Below are positions 24,707 to 34,350 of a DNA stretch of 64,000 bases, in pieces. Under the pieces are notes generated by a model. It saw nothing but the letters and a program-made list of their open reading frames with translations. It was not told the DNA's origin and made no database searches. Both the position numbers and the translations under genes were made by a program. Origin of the DNA: Oceanobacillus damuensis (lineage in GTDB: Bacteria > Bacillota > Bacilli > Bacillales > Amphibacillaceae); assembly GCF_001618145.1 (NCBI RefSeq), contig NZ_LQNF01000004.1, positions 1 to 64,000 on the forward strand. Reading direction: 5' to 3'. The first letter of the stretch is position 1; every line of letters begins with the position of its first letter.

Positions 24707-25147
24707 ATGGCTAAACATATCATTGGAGCATATAAATCAGAAGAAGAAGCTATACAGGCAATAGGTGAATTTAAACTTGCCGGCTATACCACAACAGATC
24801 TTACAATTCTTGCTGACCGTAAAAGTAATATAAAAAAAGGTGATCTGGAAAGTTTTACAGACGTTAATATTGAAAAAGGCCCTTATGTAACAGAGGATGC
24901 TTCATTTTGGGATAAAATTAAAAAGGTATTCAAAGATGAAGGCACTTTAGATGTGACGCCGTATGAACAATTAGTTAAATACGGTGTAGACAAGGAAGAA
25001 GCTGAGAAATATACCAGCACCGGAGAACAATTTAATCTATTTTTAATTGCAGATGAGTTAATTGGCACTTCAAGTTCAGATAGCGCTTTTCATCATAATC
25101 CAGAAGTATCGACCAACCTTGACGAAGATCTAAAAAGACCTTTATAG
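24707..25147 (+). CDS. General stress protein, YflT/GSP17M family
   Basis: The 146-residue soluble protein has the YflT N-terminal domain: HIIGAYKSEEEAI, then LAGYTTTDLTILADR, and an acidic middle ending EEAEKYTSTGEQF. B. subtilis YflT (GSP17M) is heat- and sigma-B-induced; its biochemical role is unknown. ATG 24707 follows AGGAGGT; in-frame sequence back to 24626 is the leader. Its sigma-B-like promoter and bidirectional terminator make it a single-gene unit. Confidence 0.85.
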   Translation: MAKHIIGAYKSEEEAIQAIGEFKLAGYTTTDLTILADRKSNIKKGDLESFTDVNIEKGPYVTEDASFWDKIKKVFKDEGTLDVTPYEQLVKYGVDKEEAEKYTSTGEQFNLFLIADELIGTSSSDSAFHHNPEVSTNLDEDLKRPL

Positions 25148-25157
25148 GAATACAGAA

Positions 25158-25188
25158 AACAAAGACTGCCTAAACGGCAGTCTTTGTT
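25158..25188. terminator. Bidirectional terminator
   Basis: AACAAAGACTGCC and GGCAGTCTTTGTT are perfectly complementary (13 pairs) around TAAAC. It serves the converging stress-protein and acetyltransferase genes. Confidence 0.85.
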
Positions 25189-25226
25189 CTTATAAGGAAT
25201 GTTTCTATAAATTTAAATTTGACTTT

Positions 25227-25919
25227 CTATTTTTCAAATCGCAAATACCAATCATTATTTCTATATTCCATTGCTGTTCCGCGGTATCCTTCGTTCAATA
25301 GCATTTTTTGCTGCTCCATAGCACTCATGTTGATATTTTCGGTACCGCTGGCGAATGGAGAAGGGTTTTCTGCTGTCAGTTCCTTCACAAATAAGTAGCG
25401 GAGTTTCCCACCGAACTTTTCCTTTAATTCAGCAATCTCCATACCAAGAGAGAACTTATCTTTTAAACTTGCTATGTTAAACGGAGCTACTGTTGCCAGT
25501 ACATACTTATACTTTTTTCTGTCAATGTTACTTATAAGTATTTTTCCCATATACGTCTGTAAACCATTTCCACGAAAATCCGGATCGACATTTGAGATTT
25601 CAGAATAGATGATGGAAGGAAACTCCTCCACACGTAACCCAATATCCGCTCCCAACCCCTCATCATCGTTCTCCGGAGCGAGCATCGCCCGAAAAGCGAT
25701 CAGCTTCTTACTTACGAACACACCAATCACCATGTCCTTATTATTTAATATCTTTGCGTACTCTCCTTTAGTAAGCGGTTGTAGAACATCCGGTTCAGGA
25801 AGAGCTTTTACAACCTTGTTTTGCAGGTTCATCACTTCATCTATATCATTCAAGTTCAGGTATCGAACGGAAAATTCCTGGCCATTACCTAGTTTTCCTG
25901 TTGTTATATAAGTACCCAT
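25227..25919 (-). CDS. GNAT family N-acetyltransferase
   Basis: The 230-residue protein has the GNAT fold. Its acetyl-CoA motif is seen as SNVDPDFRGNGLQTYMG (about residues 117-133), followed by a beta-strand VLATVAPFN and a helix. The acceptor is unknown. I chose ATG 25919 because AAAGGAT lies six bases upstream; a longer reading from 26000 has no ribosome site. The gene is alone on its strand, divergent from the glutathione peroxidase gene. Confidence 0.82.
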   Translation of the reverse strand: MGTYITTGKLGNGQEFSVRYLNLNDIDEVMNLQNKVVKALPEPDVLQPLTKGEYAKILNNKDMVIGVFVSKKLIAFRAMLAPENDDEGLGADIGLRVEEFPSIIYSEISNVDPDFRGNGLQTYMGKILISNIDRKKYKYVLATVAPFNIASLKDKFSLGMEIAELKEKFGGKLRYLFVKELTAENPSPFASGTENINMSAMEQQKMLLNEGYRGTAMEYRNNDWYLRFEK

Positions 25920-26033
25920 CCAACGATCCTTTCTGAATGTATGCTGTTGCCCCTGTATTGCTTTAAAGTTCTGGGGCCATACCTTCCTATTGTACTTCAT
26001 GATGCCGGTAGCAGTATCGACATTCTTTATATT

Positions 26034-26063
26034 TTGACTTAGAAATCCTCTGGTTGCTATACT
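26034..26063 (+). promoter_or_regulatory. Sigma-A promoter of the peroxidase gene
   Basis: TTGACT (26034-26039), 18 bases, TATACT (26058-26063), about 27 bases before the start codon. Confidence 0.6.
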
Positions 26064-26089
26064 TTTCTATAAGAAGGGAGGCGCTACAT

Positions 26090-26569
26090 ATGACTGTTTA
26101 TGATTTTACCGCAATAACGATCGAGGGTGAAGAAAAACCCCTTAGAGAGTATCAGGGGAAAACATTGCTTGTCGTCAATACTGCAAGTGAGTGCGGATTT
26201 ACTCCACAACTAGAGGGATTACAAAAGCTATATGATCAATATCATGATCAAGGGTTTGAAATATTGGGATTTCCAAGCAACCAATTTGGAAATCAGGAGC
26301 CGGGTTCAGATTCAGAGATATCCAGTTTTTGCCAAAGGAACTATGGAGTTACTTTTCCCATGTTCAGTAAAGTCGATGTAAATGGTGAAAATGCACATCC
26401 GCTGTTCAAACACCTTACTTCCGAAAAAAAGGGCTTGCTTGGCGGCCAGATCAAATGGAACTTCACAAAGTTTTTAGTGGATAAAGAAGGTAATGTCGTG
26501 GATCGGTTTGCTCCTCAGAAAAAGCCGGAAAATCTTGAAAGAGATATTGAGAAATTACTGAATGCATAA
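26090..26569 (+). CDS. Glutathione peroxidase family thiol peroxidase
   Basis: The 159-residue enzyme reduces hydroperoxides. The peroxidatic residue is Cys, not selenocysteine, in ASECGFTPQ (about residue 35). The other active-site residues appear in [12 protein letters not shown] (Gln) and [10 protein letters not shown] (Trp, Asn). Bacterial enzymes of this type usually use thioredoxin rather than glutathione. ATG 26090 follows GGGAGG. It corresponds to BsaA/Gpo of Bacillus. It has its own promoter and terminator. Confidence 0.93.
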   Translation: MTVYDFTAITIEGEEKPLREYQGKTLLVVNTASECGFTPQLEGLQKLYDQYHDQGFEILGFPSNQFGNQEPGSDSEISSFCQRNYGVTFPMFSKVDVNGENAHPLFKHLTSEKKGLLGGQIKWNFTKFLVDKEGNVVDRFAPQKKPENLERDIEKLLNA

Positions 26570-26570
26570 T

Positions 26571-26606
26571 AATTCCCCTCCATTGATTTATGGAGGGGAA
26601 TTATTT
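26571..26606 (+). terminator. Terminator of the peroxidase gene
   Basis: AATTCCCCTCCAT pairs perfectly with ATGGAGGGGAATT around TGATTT, then ATTTT. Confidence 0.9.
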
Positions 26607-26666
26607 TCACTACGGTAGAGAATAATAGCACTTTTCGTATGTTTTTTTTATTTAGTTTCACAGTTG

Positions 26667-27096
26667 ATATAAAATGCGAAGTAACTGCTATTTGCGATAG
26701 ATCTATAGCTAATAATGGAAGCAAATTACTTCGGCTACCGCTCGGGGAAATACACTGCGCTTTCCACGGGCGGCTGGTGAGCCCCTTCATGCTAGCGCAT
26801 TTCAGTGTCTCACCTATGCCTTTCCTCCCGTTGGAGTCTCCGTGTATTTCCCCGAGCTGATTAGCGCATACTGCCAATTATAACCTGTGCGATAGCTAAA
26901 CTAGCAATACACAGCTATACCAGTCCGAGTGAGCGGCGGGTGGTGACTCCTGCGGGAAAGCACGTGTCCGAAGACCAGAAGAGTGGTTTTCTCTTCGGGG
27001 CTGAGGCCGTGCCCGCGGAAAGCGACTGTCCGTAGCGATCCCGGACGGCAGCAGAAGCACATATATTAAATATATAAGTTACTTCGCAGTTTACCT
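26667..27096. mobile_element. Composite inverted-repeat element (copies C and D)
   Basis: The ends are inverted: GCGAAGTAAC at 26676-26685 and GTTACTTCGC at 27078-27087. Copy C (to about 26865) closely matches copy A near 10.2 kb, including the 16-base arms at 26740-26755 and 26842-26857. Copy D (26921-27052) is a different GC-rich hairpin with GACTCCTGCGGGAA and CCGCGGAAAGCG motifs. No coding capacity is visible. It lies between the peroxidase gene and the end of proS. Confidence 0.6.
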
Positions 27097-27173
27097 ATTT
27101 TGCGTCTAAAACAACATTTTTAAGGTTTGACGAGTAAACGAAATCCCGATCTTTTAGAAAACAGCCATGGTCA

Positions 27174-28622
27174 TTAATATGCTTTTGCCCAGTAAACCAT
27201 TTCCTTTGCTTCCTTGCCGCAGCATACGCATGTCTCTGCAACGGTCTCCTGTTCAAATGGTATACAACGCGATGTCGCAGTAGTATCTTCCTTAATTTTC
27301 TCTTCACAAGCCAAATCGCCGCACCACATTGCTTTAATGAATCCGCCTTTTTGATCAAGCGTTTGTTTAAGCTCTACCATATTCGTTGCAGTGGAGGTCA
27401 TTTCATTCCGATGTTCCAAAGCTTTCGCATATAGGTTGGATTGAATTTCATCCAGCAATACCGGTAAGCGTTCTTCAAGCTCGCTCAATGATACAAATTC
27501 TTTTTCCCCAGTATCACGGCGAACAAGTACAACCTGCTCTTTTTCAATATCTTTAGGGCCCATTTCAATACGAACAGGAATCCCTTTCATTTCATATTCA
27601 TTGAATTTCCAGCCAGGCATCTTGTCACTTCCATCAATATCAACCCGTACTAAGTCCTTCAACTGATCGCGCAGAGCATATGCTTTATCCAATACACCCT
27701 CTTTATGCTGGGCAATCGGAACAATCATTGCCTGTGTTGGTGCAATACGTGGTGGTACCACTAAACCGCGGTTATCGCCATGCACCATGATCAATGCACC
27801 CATAATGCGTGTAGAGAGGCCCCATGATGTTTGGTGAACAAACTGGCTCTCCCCATTCTCATCCAGGTAAGTAATGTCAAATGCTTCTGCAAAGCCAGAA
27901 CCGAAATGATGGGAAGTACCTGATTGCAGCGCCTTTCCATCATGCATTAAGCTTTCGATTGTTAACGTGTATTTTGCACCTGCAAACTTTTCTTTCTCTG
28001 TTTTTCGACCTTTCAGCACTGGGATTGCCAGATAATCTTCTACAAGAGAAGCATATACTTCAAGCATTCTATCAGTTTCTTCAGATGCATCCTTATCTGT
28101 CGCATGTGCTGTATGCCCTTCCTGCCAGTGGAACTCAGAAGAACGCAGAAACGGACGTGTTGTCTTTTCCCAGCGAACAACATTTGCCCATTGATTATAC
28201 AGCTTTGGCAAATCACGATACGAATGAATGTTTTTGGAATAATAGTCACAGAAAAGAACTTCTGATGTAGGACGGACTGCTATGCGTTCAACCAGCTCCT
28301 CTTCCCCGCCGTGTGTAACCCAGGCAACTTCCGGTGCAAAGCCTACCACATGATCTTTCTCCTTTTGCAGAAGACTTTCAGGAATAAACATCGGGAAGGC
28401 AACATTGGAGTGGCCTGTCTGTTTGATTTTACGGTCCAGTTCGTCTTTAATATTTTCCCAGATAGCATAACCGTATGGCTTAATGATCATCGTTCCACGA
28501 ACCTGACCATAATCAACCAAGTCCGCCTGCTTTACGACATCTGTATACCATTGTGCGAAGTCATCTTCCATCGCAGTAATTTTTTCAACAAATTGTTTAT
28601 TCTTCTTACCCAAAATGAACAC
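27174..28622 (-). CDS. proS: Prolyl-tRNA synthetase, type 3 (archaeal/eukaryotic-like)
   Basis: The 482-residue class II synthetase charges tRNA-Pro. It lacks the INS editing domain of the usual bacterial enzyme and has the type-3 plan: motif 2 region [25 protein letters not shown], motif 3 around [15 protein letters not shown], an anticodon-binding domain, and a Cys-containing zinc-like C-terminal domain ([17 protein letters not shown]). Some Bacilli carry this form beside the standard ProS; none other is in this window. A T-box leader precedes it, so it is induced when tRNA-Pro is uncharged. It ends with Tyr, as many type-3 enzymes do. Confidence 0.95.
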   Translation of the reverse strand: MFILGKKNKQFVEKITAMEDDFAQWYTDVVKQADLVDYGQVRGTMIIKPYGYAIWENIKDELDRKIKQTGHSNVAFPMFIPESLLQKEKDHVVGFAPEVAWVTHGGEEELVERIAVRPTSEVLFCDYYSKNIHSYRDLPKLYNQWANVVRWEKTTRPFLRSSEFHWQEGHTAHATDKDASEETDRMLEVYASLVEDYLAIPVLKGRKTEKEKFAGAKYTLTIESLMHDGKALQSGTSHHFGSGFAEAFDITYLDENGESQFVHQTSWGLSTRIMGALIMVHGDNRGLVVPPRIAPTQAMIVPIAQHKEGVLDKAYALRDQLKDLVRVDIDGSDKMPGWKFNEYEMKGIPVRIEMGPKDIEKEQVVLVRRDTGEKEFVSLSELEERLPVLLDEIQSNLYAKALEHRNEMTSTATNMVELKQTLDQKGGFIKAMWCGDLACEEKIKEDTTATSRCIPFEQETVAETCVCCGKEAKEMVYWAKAY

Positions 28623-28654
28623 CTCATTTTATTATTAGTTATTTCGTAGTAATT

Positions 28655-28925
28655 TTGTTAGCAACCGCTGTTTGGGCACAAAAAAATCCTCCATCCGAAA
28701 AGGGACCGAGGTCTGGTGGTACCACCCTTGTTTGCAGGAGATATTATCCCTTGCACACTTTACTTGATAACGGTTATGAACCGCGCACATCTTACGGCAT
28801 GATGCCTTTCCGATGGCGAACTCAGGAGGCAGGTTCCAATTGATGTCTTTGGAAACTCACAGCAAACATTTCCTCTCTTTGAAAGACAGACAAATTGTAC
28901 TAATCCTCGTCAATGTTTCGTATAT
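28655..28925 (-). promoter_or_regulatory. T-box riboswitch leader of proS
   Basis: On the minus strand the antiterminator carries AGGGTGGTACCACC, and the competing terminator CCTCGGTCC-TTTTC-GGATGGAGG ends in seven T residues (about 28681-28712). Upstream is a stem I domain starting near AAAGAGAGG. A GAACCTG stretch there offers CCT (28831-28833) as the proline specifier codon. Uncharged tRNA-Pro would favour read-through into proS. Confidence 0.9.
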
Positions 28926-28931
28926 GTTCTT

Positions 28932-28960
28932 AATATATAGTGATGAATTTGTAAAGTCAA
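28932..28960 (-). promoter_or_regulatory. Sigma-A promoter of the T-box-proS transcript
   Basis: Minus strand: TTGACT (28955-28960), 17 bases, TATATT (28932-28937). Start expected near 28925, just before the leader. Confidence 0.75.
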
Positions 28961-29030
28961 GGGCCAACAAATCTGGCTTAACATGAGTTTAACATGGCAC
29001 CTGTTCCGCAGACATTTTCCAGCCCTCCAA

Positions 29031-29582
29031 TTATAATACTTTTGCCCCCAATGAATGAACAAAATGCCCAAGAGCCCAATCATGCCCGGCTTGATTGAAA
29101 CTAGCCACTGCATCTTTATGTATAACAATCTGGAATCCCTTATTATAAGCATCCACTGCTGTATGCAGCACGCAAATGTCTGTGCACACTCCAATAATAT
29201 GAACTTCATCAATGCTTCGTTCACGCAGTCTGATTTCCAAATCAGTACCTGCGAAAGCACTGTAACGCGTTTTATCGAAGTAATAAACATTTTCTTGTTG
29301 CTTGATATTTTCATAGACGTCGGCTAGCTTGCCATACAAATCACGACCGGAAGTTCCCACAATATTATGTGGCGGAAAAAGTTTTGATTCTGGATGAAGC
29401 TGGTCCCCTTCCTCGTGCGCATCAATAGCAAAAACAACATAATCACCAGCTGATTCGAATTCTTTTGTCAGCTCCACTACCTTGTCTTCAATAGCCTGTC
29501 CGGGTTCTCCACAAGTGAGTGCACCTTTTTCTGCCACAAAATCATACGTATAGTCTACATTGATTAATGCTCGTTTTACCAT
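29031..29582 (-). CDS. pncA: Nicotinamidase (cysteine hydrolase family)
   Basis: The 183-residue isochorismatase-fold enzyme converts nicotinamide to nicotinate for NAD salvage. It resembles B. subtilis PncA (YueJ). Catalytic residues are Asp in NVDYTYDF, Lys in DKTRYSAFAG and Cys in GVCTDICVLH (about residue 138). I start it at ATG 29582, six bases after GAGGGG; the ATG at 29588 adjoins that site. It follows the pdxK-type kinase gene by 15 bases and is probably co-transcribed, giving a small cofactor-salvage unit. Confidence 0.92.
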   Translation of the reverse strand: MVKRALINVDYTYDFVAEKGALTCGEPGQAIEDKVVELTKEFESAGDYVVFAIDAHEEGDQLHPESKLFPPHNIVGTSGRDLYGKLADVYENIKQQENVYYFDKTRYSAFAGTDLEIRLRERSIDEVHIIGVCTDICVLHTAVDAYNKGFQIVIHKDAVASFNQAGHDWALGHFVHSLGAKVL

Positions 29583-29597
29583 GTCCATCCCCTCATT

Positions 29598-30428
29598 TCA
29601 TATCGTTTTTACTATTATACGATGTGCTTCCCCATTTTTCCTCTCTGCAGCATGATATGTTGGCCCAACGATATCTGTATAGGAAAATCCATGTGCGATT
29701 GCTGTTGTTACAAAGCTTTTAGCCAGATGTACCGCTTCAGTGACAGGCTTCCCTTTTGTTAAATATGCTGCGATTGCAGCCGAATATGTACATCCTGCCC
29801 CGCTTGTGTTAACCGTATCGATTCGGGGTGCTTCAAAAGCAGTCAGTTTCCTGCCGTCATATAATACATCAATTGCCGGTCCTGCCAGCCTGCCGCCTTT
29901 TACCAGTACATATTTCGGACCAAGTCGATGCAATTCTACCGCTGCCTGCTGCAAATCATCGATAGAGTCAATTTCTCTGCCATCTAAGAGCATAGAAGCC
30001 TCAGGCACATTTGGAGTGATGATGGTTGCCATAGGAATAAGTTGGTGTTTTAATGCTTCGATTGCGTCATCCTTCAGAAGCTTCGAATTCATCTTACCAA
30101 TCATTACCGGGTCGACAACAACCGTTTTAATGCCAGAATTCCTTATCAATCCCCCAACTGTTTCAATGACTTTTTCTGAAAATAACATTCCTGTTTTCAG
30201 ACCGTCCACACCTACTTGCTTTATTGCCGTATCAAATTGTGCTTCAATTGCTTCAATTGTTTGGGAATGGACATTTTTTCCCGTATCAGGATGTCTGCCA
30301 ACAATTGCAGTTACAATGCTCATCCCATAGACATCCAATTCTTGAAAAGTTTTCAAATCTGCCTGAATCCCTGCACTTCCTCCAGCTGCCGATCCAGCAA
30401 TGGTCATTACTCTTGACGGATAATTCAT
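29598..30428 (-). CDS. pdxK: PdxK/ThiD-type kinase (pyridoxine or hydroxymethylpyrimidine kinase)
   Basis: The 276-residue ribokinase-fold enzyme has the ThiD-like N-terminus TIAGSAAGGSAGIQADLKTFQE, the DPVM segment, TPNVPEAS, and a C-terminal NTSGAGCTYSAA motif whose Asp-to-Ser/Cys pattern is that of the B. subtilis PdxK group. That group phosphorylates pyridoxine, pyridoxal and hydroxymethylpyrimidine for vitamin B6 or thiamine salvage. The choice between B6 and thiamine is not settled by sequence. No thi genes adjoin it; pncA follows. AAAGGA lies about ten bases before ATG 30428. Confidence 0.83.
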   Translation of the reverse strand: MNYPSRVMTIAGSAAGGSAGIQADLKTFQELDVYGMSIVTAIVGRHPDTGKNVHSQTIEAIEAQFDTAIKQVGVDGLKTGMLFSEKVIETVGGLIRNSGIKTVVVDPVMIGKMNSKLLKDDAIEALKHQLIPMATIITPNVPEASMLLDGREIDSIDDLQQAAVELHRLGPKYVLVKGGRLAGPAIDVLYDGRKLTAFEAPRIDTVNTSGAGCTYSAAIAAYLTKGKPVTEAVHLAKSFVTTAIAHGFSYTDIVGPTYHAAERKNGEAHRIIVKTI

Positions 30429-30455
30429 CTAGGAAGATCCTTTCTCTGCATTTTT

Positions 30456-30941
30456 TTAAAACCACACCAACATAAAAAACCATATAATCATAATAAGCTG
30501 TATAACGATCTTAGCAAAACTGCCACCTAAAAATCCAAATAAAGAACCTAATGATGCTCGGAAAGCTTCCTTTAACGTCCTCCTCTGAATCGTTTCGATG
30601 ATAAATACGACGATGAAAGGCACGTAAATAATACCGAACGGAGGTGTTATAAATGAACCGACGATGACTGCTACCGCAGCACCTCGTTCTCCCCATTTAC
30701 TTCCACCATATCGCTTCACAAAGTAACTGTTCGCAATTATATCAGCCGCAAACAGCAGGACTGTGAATAAGATCATGACCATCCAGAATAACGTATTCAG
30801 TTCGTTCCCATCCAGAACAAATTGATATAGTAAAAAACCGCCCCATAATACAAGAACGGAAGGAACGATCGGAAAAATCACTCCAACGAAACTTAAAATA
30901 AATAGTGCAGCAATAATTATCCAGATGATAACATCCAGCAT
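30456..30941 (-). CDS. DUF456 family membrane protein
   Basis: The 161-residue protein has four or five membrane helices and the DUF456 signatures GVIFPIVPS, GGSKWGERGAA and GSFITPPFG. Its function is unknown; B. subtilis YqgC is a relative. I chose ATG 30941, which follows GGAGGA, over an ATG at 30959. It precedes the kinase by 27 bases and is probably in the same transcript. Confidence 0.85.
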   Translation of the reverse strand: MLDVIIWIIIAALFILSFVGVIFPIVPSVLVLWGGFLLYQFVLDGNELNTLFWMVMILFTVLLFAADIIANSYFVKRYGGSKWGERGAAVAVIVGSFITPPFGIIYVPFIVVFIIETIQRRTLKEAFRASLGSLFGFLGGSFAKIVIQLIMIIWFFMLVWF

Positions 30942-31035
30942 AAAGTCTCCTCCAATCATTCCTCTTTAAAATTTCTGCGACTGCCTATCGATTAACAAGT
31001 ATATCGTAAACTTTGATTAAAGAGCAGTACTCGCC

Positions 31036-32487
31036 TTATACATTCGTAATATGATTAAAGTTTATCATACGATTGCTTACTCGTTTTAACAAATCATAAT
31101 CATGACTTATCGCAAGAACACCAATATTTCTCTCATCTGCAAGGCGTAAGATCGTTTGCCAAAGATGTGCCTGTGTTATCGGGTCAAGCATTGTTGTCAT
31201 CTCATCGGCAATAATATATTTGGTGTCCTTATGAAGCGCACGTGCCACACAGAACCGCTGTAATTCACCACCAGATAACTCACTTGGCCAGCGAGACAGC
31301 CACTCTTGTCTGATGCCTAATTCGCCAAGCAGACCATTATCCGTCATTCCTGCTTCCCTCAACACTTTAGACATTTGCCATCTGGGATTAATTACTTTCT
31401 CTGGGTGCTGCCAAACCAACTGCACTGGATTTTTGCTGCCAGAAGCTGTTTTACCATTCACTGATATCCTGCCAGTTTCCGATTTCAAATAACCGGCGAT
31501 GATTTGAGCCATCGTTGACTTCCCAGATCCGCTATAACCATGCAAACCTACTGCCTCGCCAGGCTTTACGTACAGTTCCAAGTCTCTAAAAAGATAAGGA
31601 TTTTTTCCATAATGGTAACTGATCCGTTCTACCTTAAGTCCTTGCCCATCTGTTTCTATTGATTCCGGAAGCCTCCCCTGCAAATTAACTCCTTCGATAA
31701 ATGCATTCTGTGGCATGGCATTCCATAATTGTTTCGTAAAGGAATGCTTTAGCTTCTCACCATTCCCAGTAAAATTATTTGCATCCGCAATCTCTACAGT
31801 TTTACCCTCCTTAAATACAACCACTCTGTCAGCGATTTTAAGTGCAGTTTCAATGTCATGGGTAATGAACATAATTCCTTTTCCATCCAAAGCCAGTTGT
31901 TTCATATATCCGACTGTCTCGTTAAGAACTTTCGGATCCAATCCAGGGGTTGGTTCATCAGCAATGATCAGGTCAGCACCGCTCGCCATTGCAGTGGATG
32001 CCAAAACGCGCCTTGCCATACCTCCTGATAATTCAAATGGATATTTCTCGGCCGTTCCGATTGGTAACCCTACTTCAGCAAAAATAGACTGCTGGGCTTT
32101 TTTTTTATTTCCCTTTCGAATAACGGATTGCACTTGTTTTCCTGTTTTCATTAATGGATCGAGCGCATTGACCGATTGGGGAATAAGTGAAATTTGATTT
32201 CCTCGTAATTGACGCTGGCGATCAGAAGTGAGTGCCTCCCCTTTATAATTTAAAGTCCCGTCAAGCAGTGCGTGGTCAGGAAGTATGCCTAATACAGCAT
32301 TTGCGAGCAAACTCTTTCCTGAACCACTTGCACCTATTACTGCGACAATTTCTCCTTTGTGTATCGTCATGTTCAGGTCTCGGACCACTTGAAGTTTTGT
32401 TTCACGTAATCCTTTCTTATATTGAATAAAGGAGAGGGAAAGATTTTTAACTTCAAGCAATGGTTCGTTTCCTTTACTGTTTTTCAT
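31036..32487 (-). CDS. ABC importer ATPase, two fused ATP-binding domains (Opp/Nik type)
   Basis: The 483-residue protein fuses two ABC ATPase domains. The first has Walker A GASGSGKS, signature LSGGMARR and Walker B LIIADEPT; the second has GYSGSGKST, LSGGELQR and YIIADEMT. In Opp and Nik systems these are two separate genes (oppD/oppF or nikD/nikE). Both domains keep their ATP-binding motifs. It is the last gene of a four-gene importer: binding protein, two permeases, ATPase. ATG 32487 follows GGGGAGC. Confidence 0.88.
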   Translation of the reverse strand: MKNSKGNEPLLEVKNLSLSFIQYKKGLRETKLQVVRDLNMTIHKGEIVAVIGASGSGKSLLANAVLGILPDHALLDGTLNYKGEALTSDRQRQLRGNQISLIPQSVNALDPLMKTGKQVQSVIRKGNKKKAQQSIFAEVGLPIGTAEKYPFELSGGMARRVLASTAMASGADLIIADEPTPGLDPKVLNETVGYMKQLALDGKGIMFITHDIETALKIADRVVVFKEGKTVEIADANNFTGNGEKLKHSFTKQLWNAMPQNAFIEGVNLQGRLPESIETDGQGLKVERISYHYGKNPYLFRDLELYVKPGEAVGLHGYSGSGKSTMAQIIAGYLKSETGRISVNGKTASGSKNPVQLVWQHPEKVINPRWQMSKVLREAGMTDNGLLGELGIRQEWLSRWPSELSGGELQRFCVARALHKDTKYIIADEMTTMLDPITQAHLWQTILRLADERNIGVLAISHDYDLLKRVSNRMINFNHITNV

Positions 32488-32503
32488 TCCGTACCAGCTC
32501 CCC

Positions 32504-33322
32504 TTATCCTCTCTGACCCTGAAATGGGCCTCCTAATTTATGGATATTTTTTCCTAATAAATCAAACAGTGCCACCATTAGCAATAATGATAGTCCCGGG
32601 AAAAACGCCAGCCACCACAAGCCGGTTGATAAATAGCGCATCGATTCGGATAATATCACACCAATTGCAGGCTGATCGGTAGATAACCCAAACCCGAGAA
32701 ACGTTATTGCAGCTTCATGCAAAATTACATGGGGAAACAACAGAATAAATCCGACAAATAGCTGAGGGGCTAAATGAGGAATTATATGGTGTCTTAAAAT
32801 CCAAAGTTTGGATTTACCCAGCTGTTGAGATACCCCCACGTATTCTGCTGATTTTATTTGCAGCACTTCCGATCGCAACAGTCGCGCTAAACTCGGCCAA
32901 TGGGTAAGAGCCAGGCCGACTACGACACCATTGAAACCTCCACCAAAAGCAAAAGAAATCATAATTAATAAGACAATATGTGGAACACTTAAAATTAAAT
33001 CAATAAGCCATGTAACCATGTAATCAAATGTTTTATTCAAGGAGGCCAATAAACTCAGCATTAAAGCGATCCATGCACTTAGAAAAGCCGCAAGCAGACC
33101 TACTCCCATACTCATTGTAAGCCCCTTCAAGGTACGTGCCAGCATATCCCTTCCCAGCCAGTCGGTTCCAAAGAGATGATTCAGTGATGGGGCATTATTC
33201 TTACTATCTAAATTGACTGTAAGCCTGTCATTATCCATAAATATCCCATTCAGCATGATGACTGAAAGCAAGACGATTGCCAGAATAATAATCACTGCCG
33301 TTCGTTGTCTTAGATTAAGCAT
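32504..33322 (-). CDS. ABC importer permease (OppC/NikC type)
   Basis: The 272-residue inner-membrane permease has about six helices and the BPD_transp_1 loop (ALTHWPSLARLLRSEVLQIK, about residues 150-169). It pairs with the upstream permease to form the channel. I chose ATG 33322 after GAGGGGG, because the upstream ATG at 33340 lies before that site. Its end is 16 bases from the ATPase gene. Confidence 0.88.
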   Translation of the reverse strand: MLNLRQRTAVIIILAIVLLSVIMLNGIFMDNDRLTVNLDSKNNAPSLNHLFGTDWLGRDMLARTLKGLTMSMGVGLLAAFLSAWIALMLSLLASLNKTFDYMVTWLIDLILSVPHIVLLIMISFAFGGGFNGVVVGLALTHWPSLARLLRSEVLQIKSAEYVGVSQQLGKSKLWILRHHIIPHLAPQLFVGFILLFPHVILHEAAITFLGFGLSTDQPAIGVILSESMRYLSTGLWWLAFFPGLSLLLMVALFDLLGKNIHKLGGPFQGQRG

Positions 33323-33339
33323 AGGAATCTTCCCCCTCA

Positions 33340-34329
33340 TTAAATAGGCCCCTTTCTAATGCGAGGGTCGATAATCTTGTACAGCAGATCCGCAATCAAA
33401 TTCCCTGTAAATACAAATATCGTACTGAATAATACGATACCCAATAATAGCGGCACATCCCCGCTTAGTCCCGCCTGGACGACTGCCTGACCGAGACCCG
33501 GATAAGAAAATACTTGTTCTGCGAGTACGGCTCCGCCAAAAAGTTCACCAAATGAAGCGAAATGCAAGGAAACAGCAGGCAGTGATATGTTTCTTAATCC
33601 ATGCCGCCATACCAAAATAAAACCATGTTCCCCTTTTGCTTTGGCGAAGCGCACATAATCACTTTGCAGCACTTCAATTAACTTTTGTCTTGTATGCAGT
33701 GCTACATTTGCAACCCCTGTAATGCTTAAAGTCAACGCCGGCAAGACAAGATGCCTTACACGTTCAAGAAACGATACGTCCTCAGCACGTACGCCAGCAG
33801 GTGTCCCTAGACCTATCGGAAACCAACCGAGCCGTACAGAAAACAGCATGACTAACAATAACCCCATCCAAAACGCCGGAGTGGAGGCGAGTGTAAAGCA
33901 ATATCCTTTTATTAGGCGATCAACCCATGTGCCTTCTTTCATACCTGAGATAATCCCCAGTAAAAAGCCAAATACCCCTGAAAGCACCCAGGCTGACGCC
34001 ATCAATGCCAAGGATGCAAGGAAGCGTTCCGCAATCGTTTCGGATACCGGGCTCCGATACAACAAGGAAGTACCCAAATCACCTCGGAGTACATTTTTGC
34101 CCCAGTTAAAAAATTGCTGGACTTTTGGTTCGTTTAACCCCCAATATTCCGTGATGGCTTCCCTCTGCTCCGGACTTACTCTAGTCATATCAGCACCTAT
34201 ATATGACTGCACAGGATCCAAAGGTGAATAACTAATCAATGTGAAGGAAATTATGCTGACCGCTATTAGCAATGTTGCCAATTTGATTGATTTTCTAATG
34301 ATGTAAAGTGCCAATTGTCGATAGTGCAT
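33340..34329 (-). CDS. ABC importer permease (OppB/NikB type)
   Basis: The 329-residue permease has six predicted helices, an N-terminal OppB-type domain with DPVQSYIG and GLNEPKVQQF segments, and the permease loop around DYVRFAKAKGEHGF. It lies 21 bases downstream of the binding-protein gene and overlaps or abuts the second permease. ATG 34329 follows AGAGGG. Confidence 0.9.
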   Translation of the reverse strand: MHYRQLALYIIRKSIKLATLLIAVSIISFTLISYSPLDPVQSYIGADMTRVSPEQREAITEYWGLNEPKVQQFFNWGKNVLRGDLGTSLLYRSPVSETIAERFLASLALMASAWVLSGVFGFLLGIISGMKEGTWVDRLIKGYCFTLASTPAFWMGLLLVMLFSVRLGWFPIGLGTPAGVRAEDVSFLERVRHLVLPALTLSITGVANVALHTRQKLIEVLQSDYVRFAKAKGEHGFILVWRHGLRNISLPAVSLHFASFGELFGGAVLAEQVFSYPGLGQAVVQAGLSGDVPLLLGIVLFSTIFVFTGNLIADLLYKIIDPRIRKGPI

Positions 34330-34350
34330 GTTTACCCTCTTTCCATCCTA

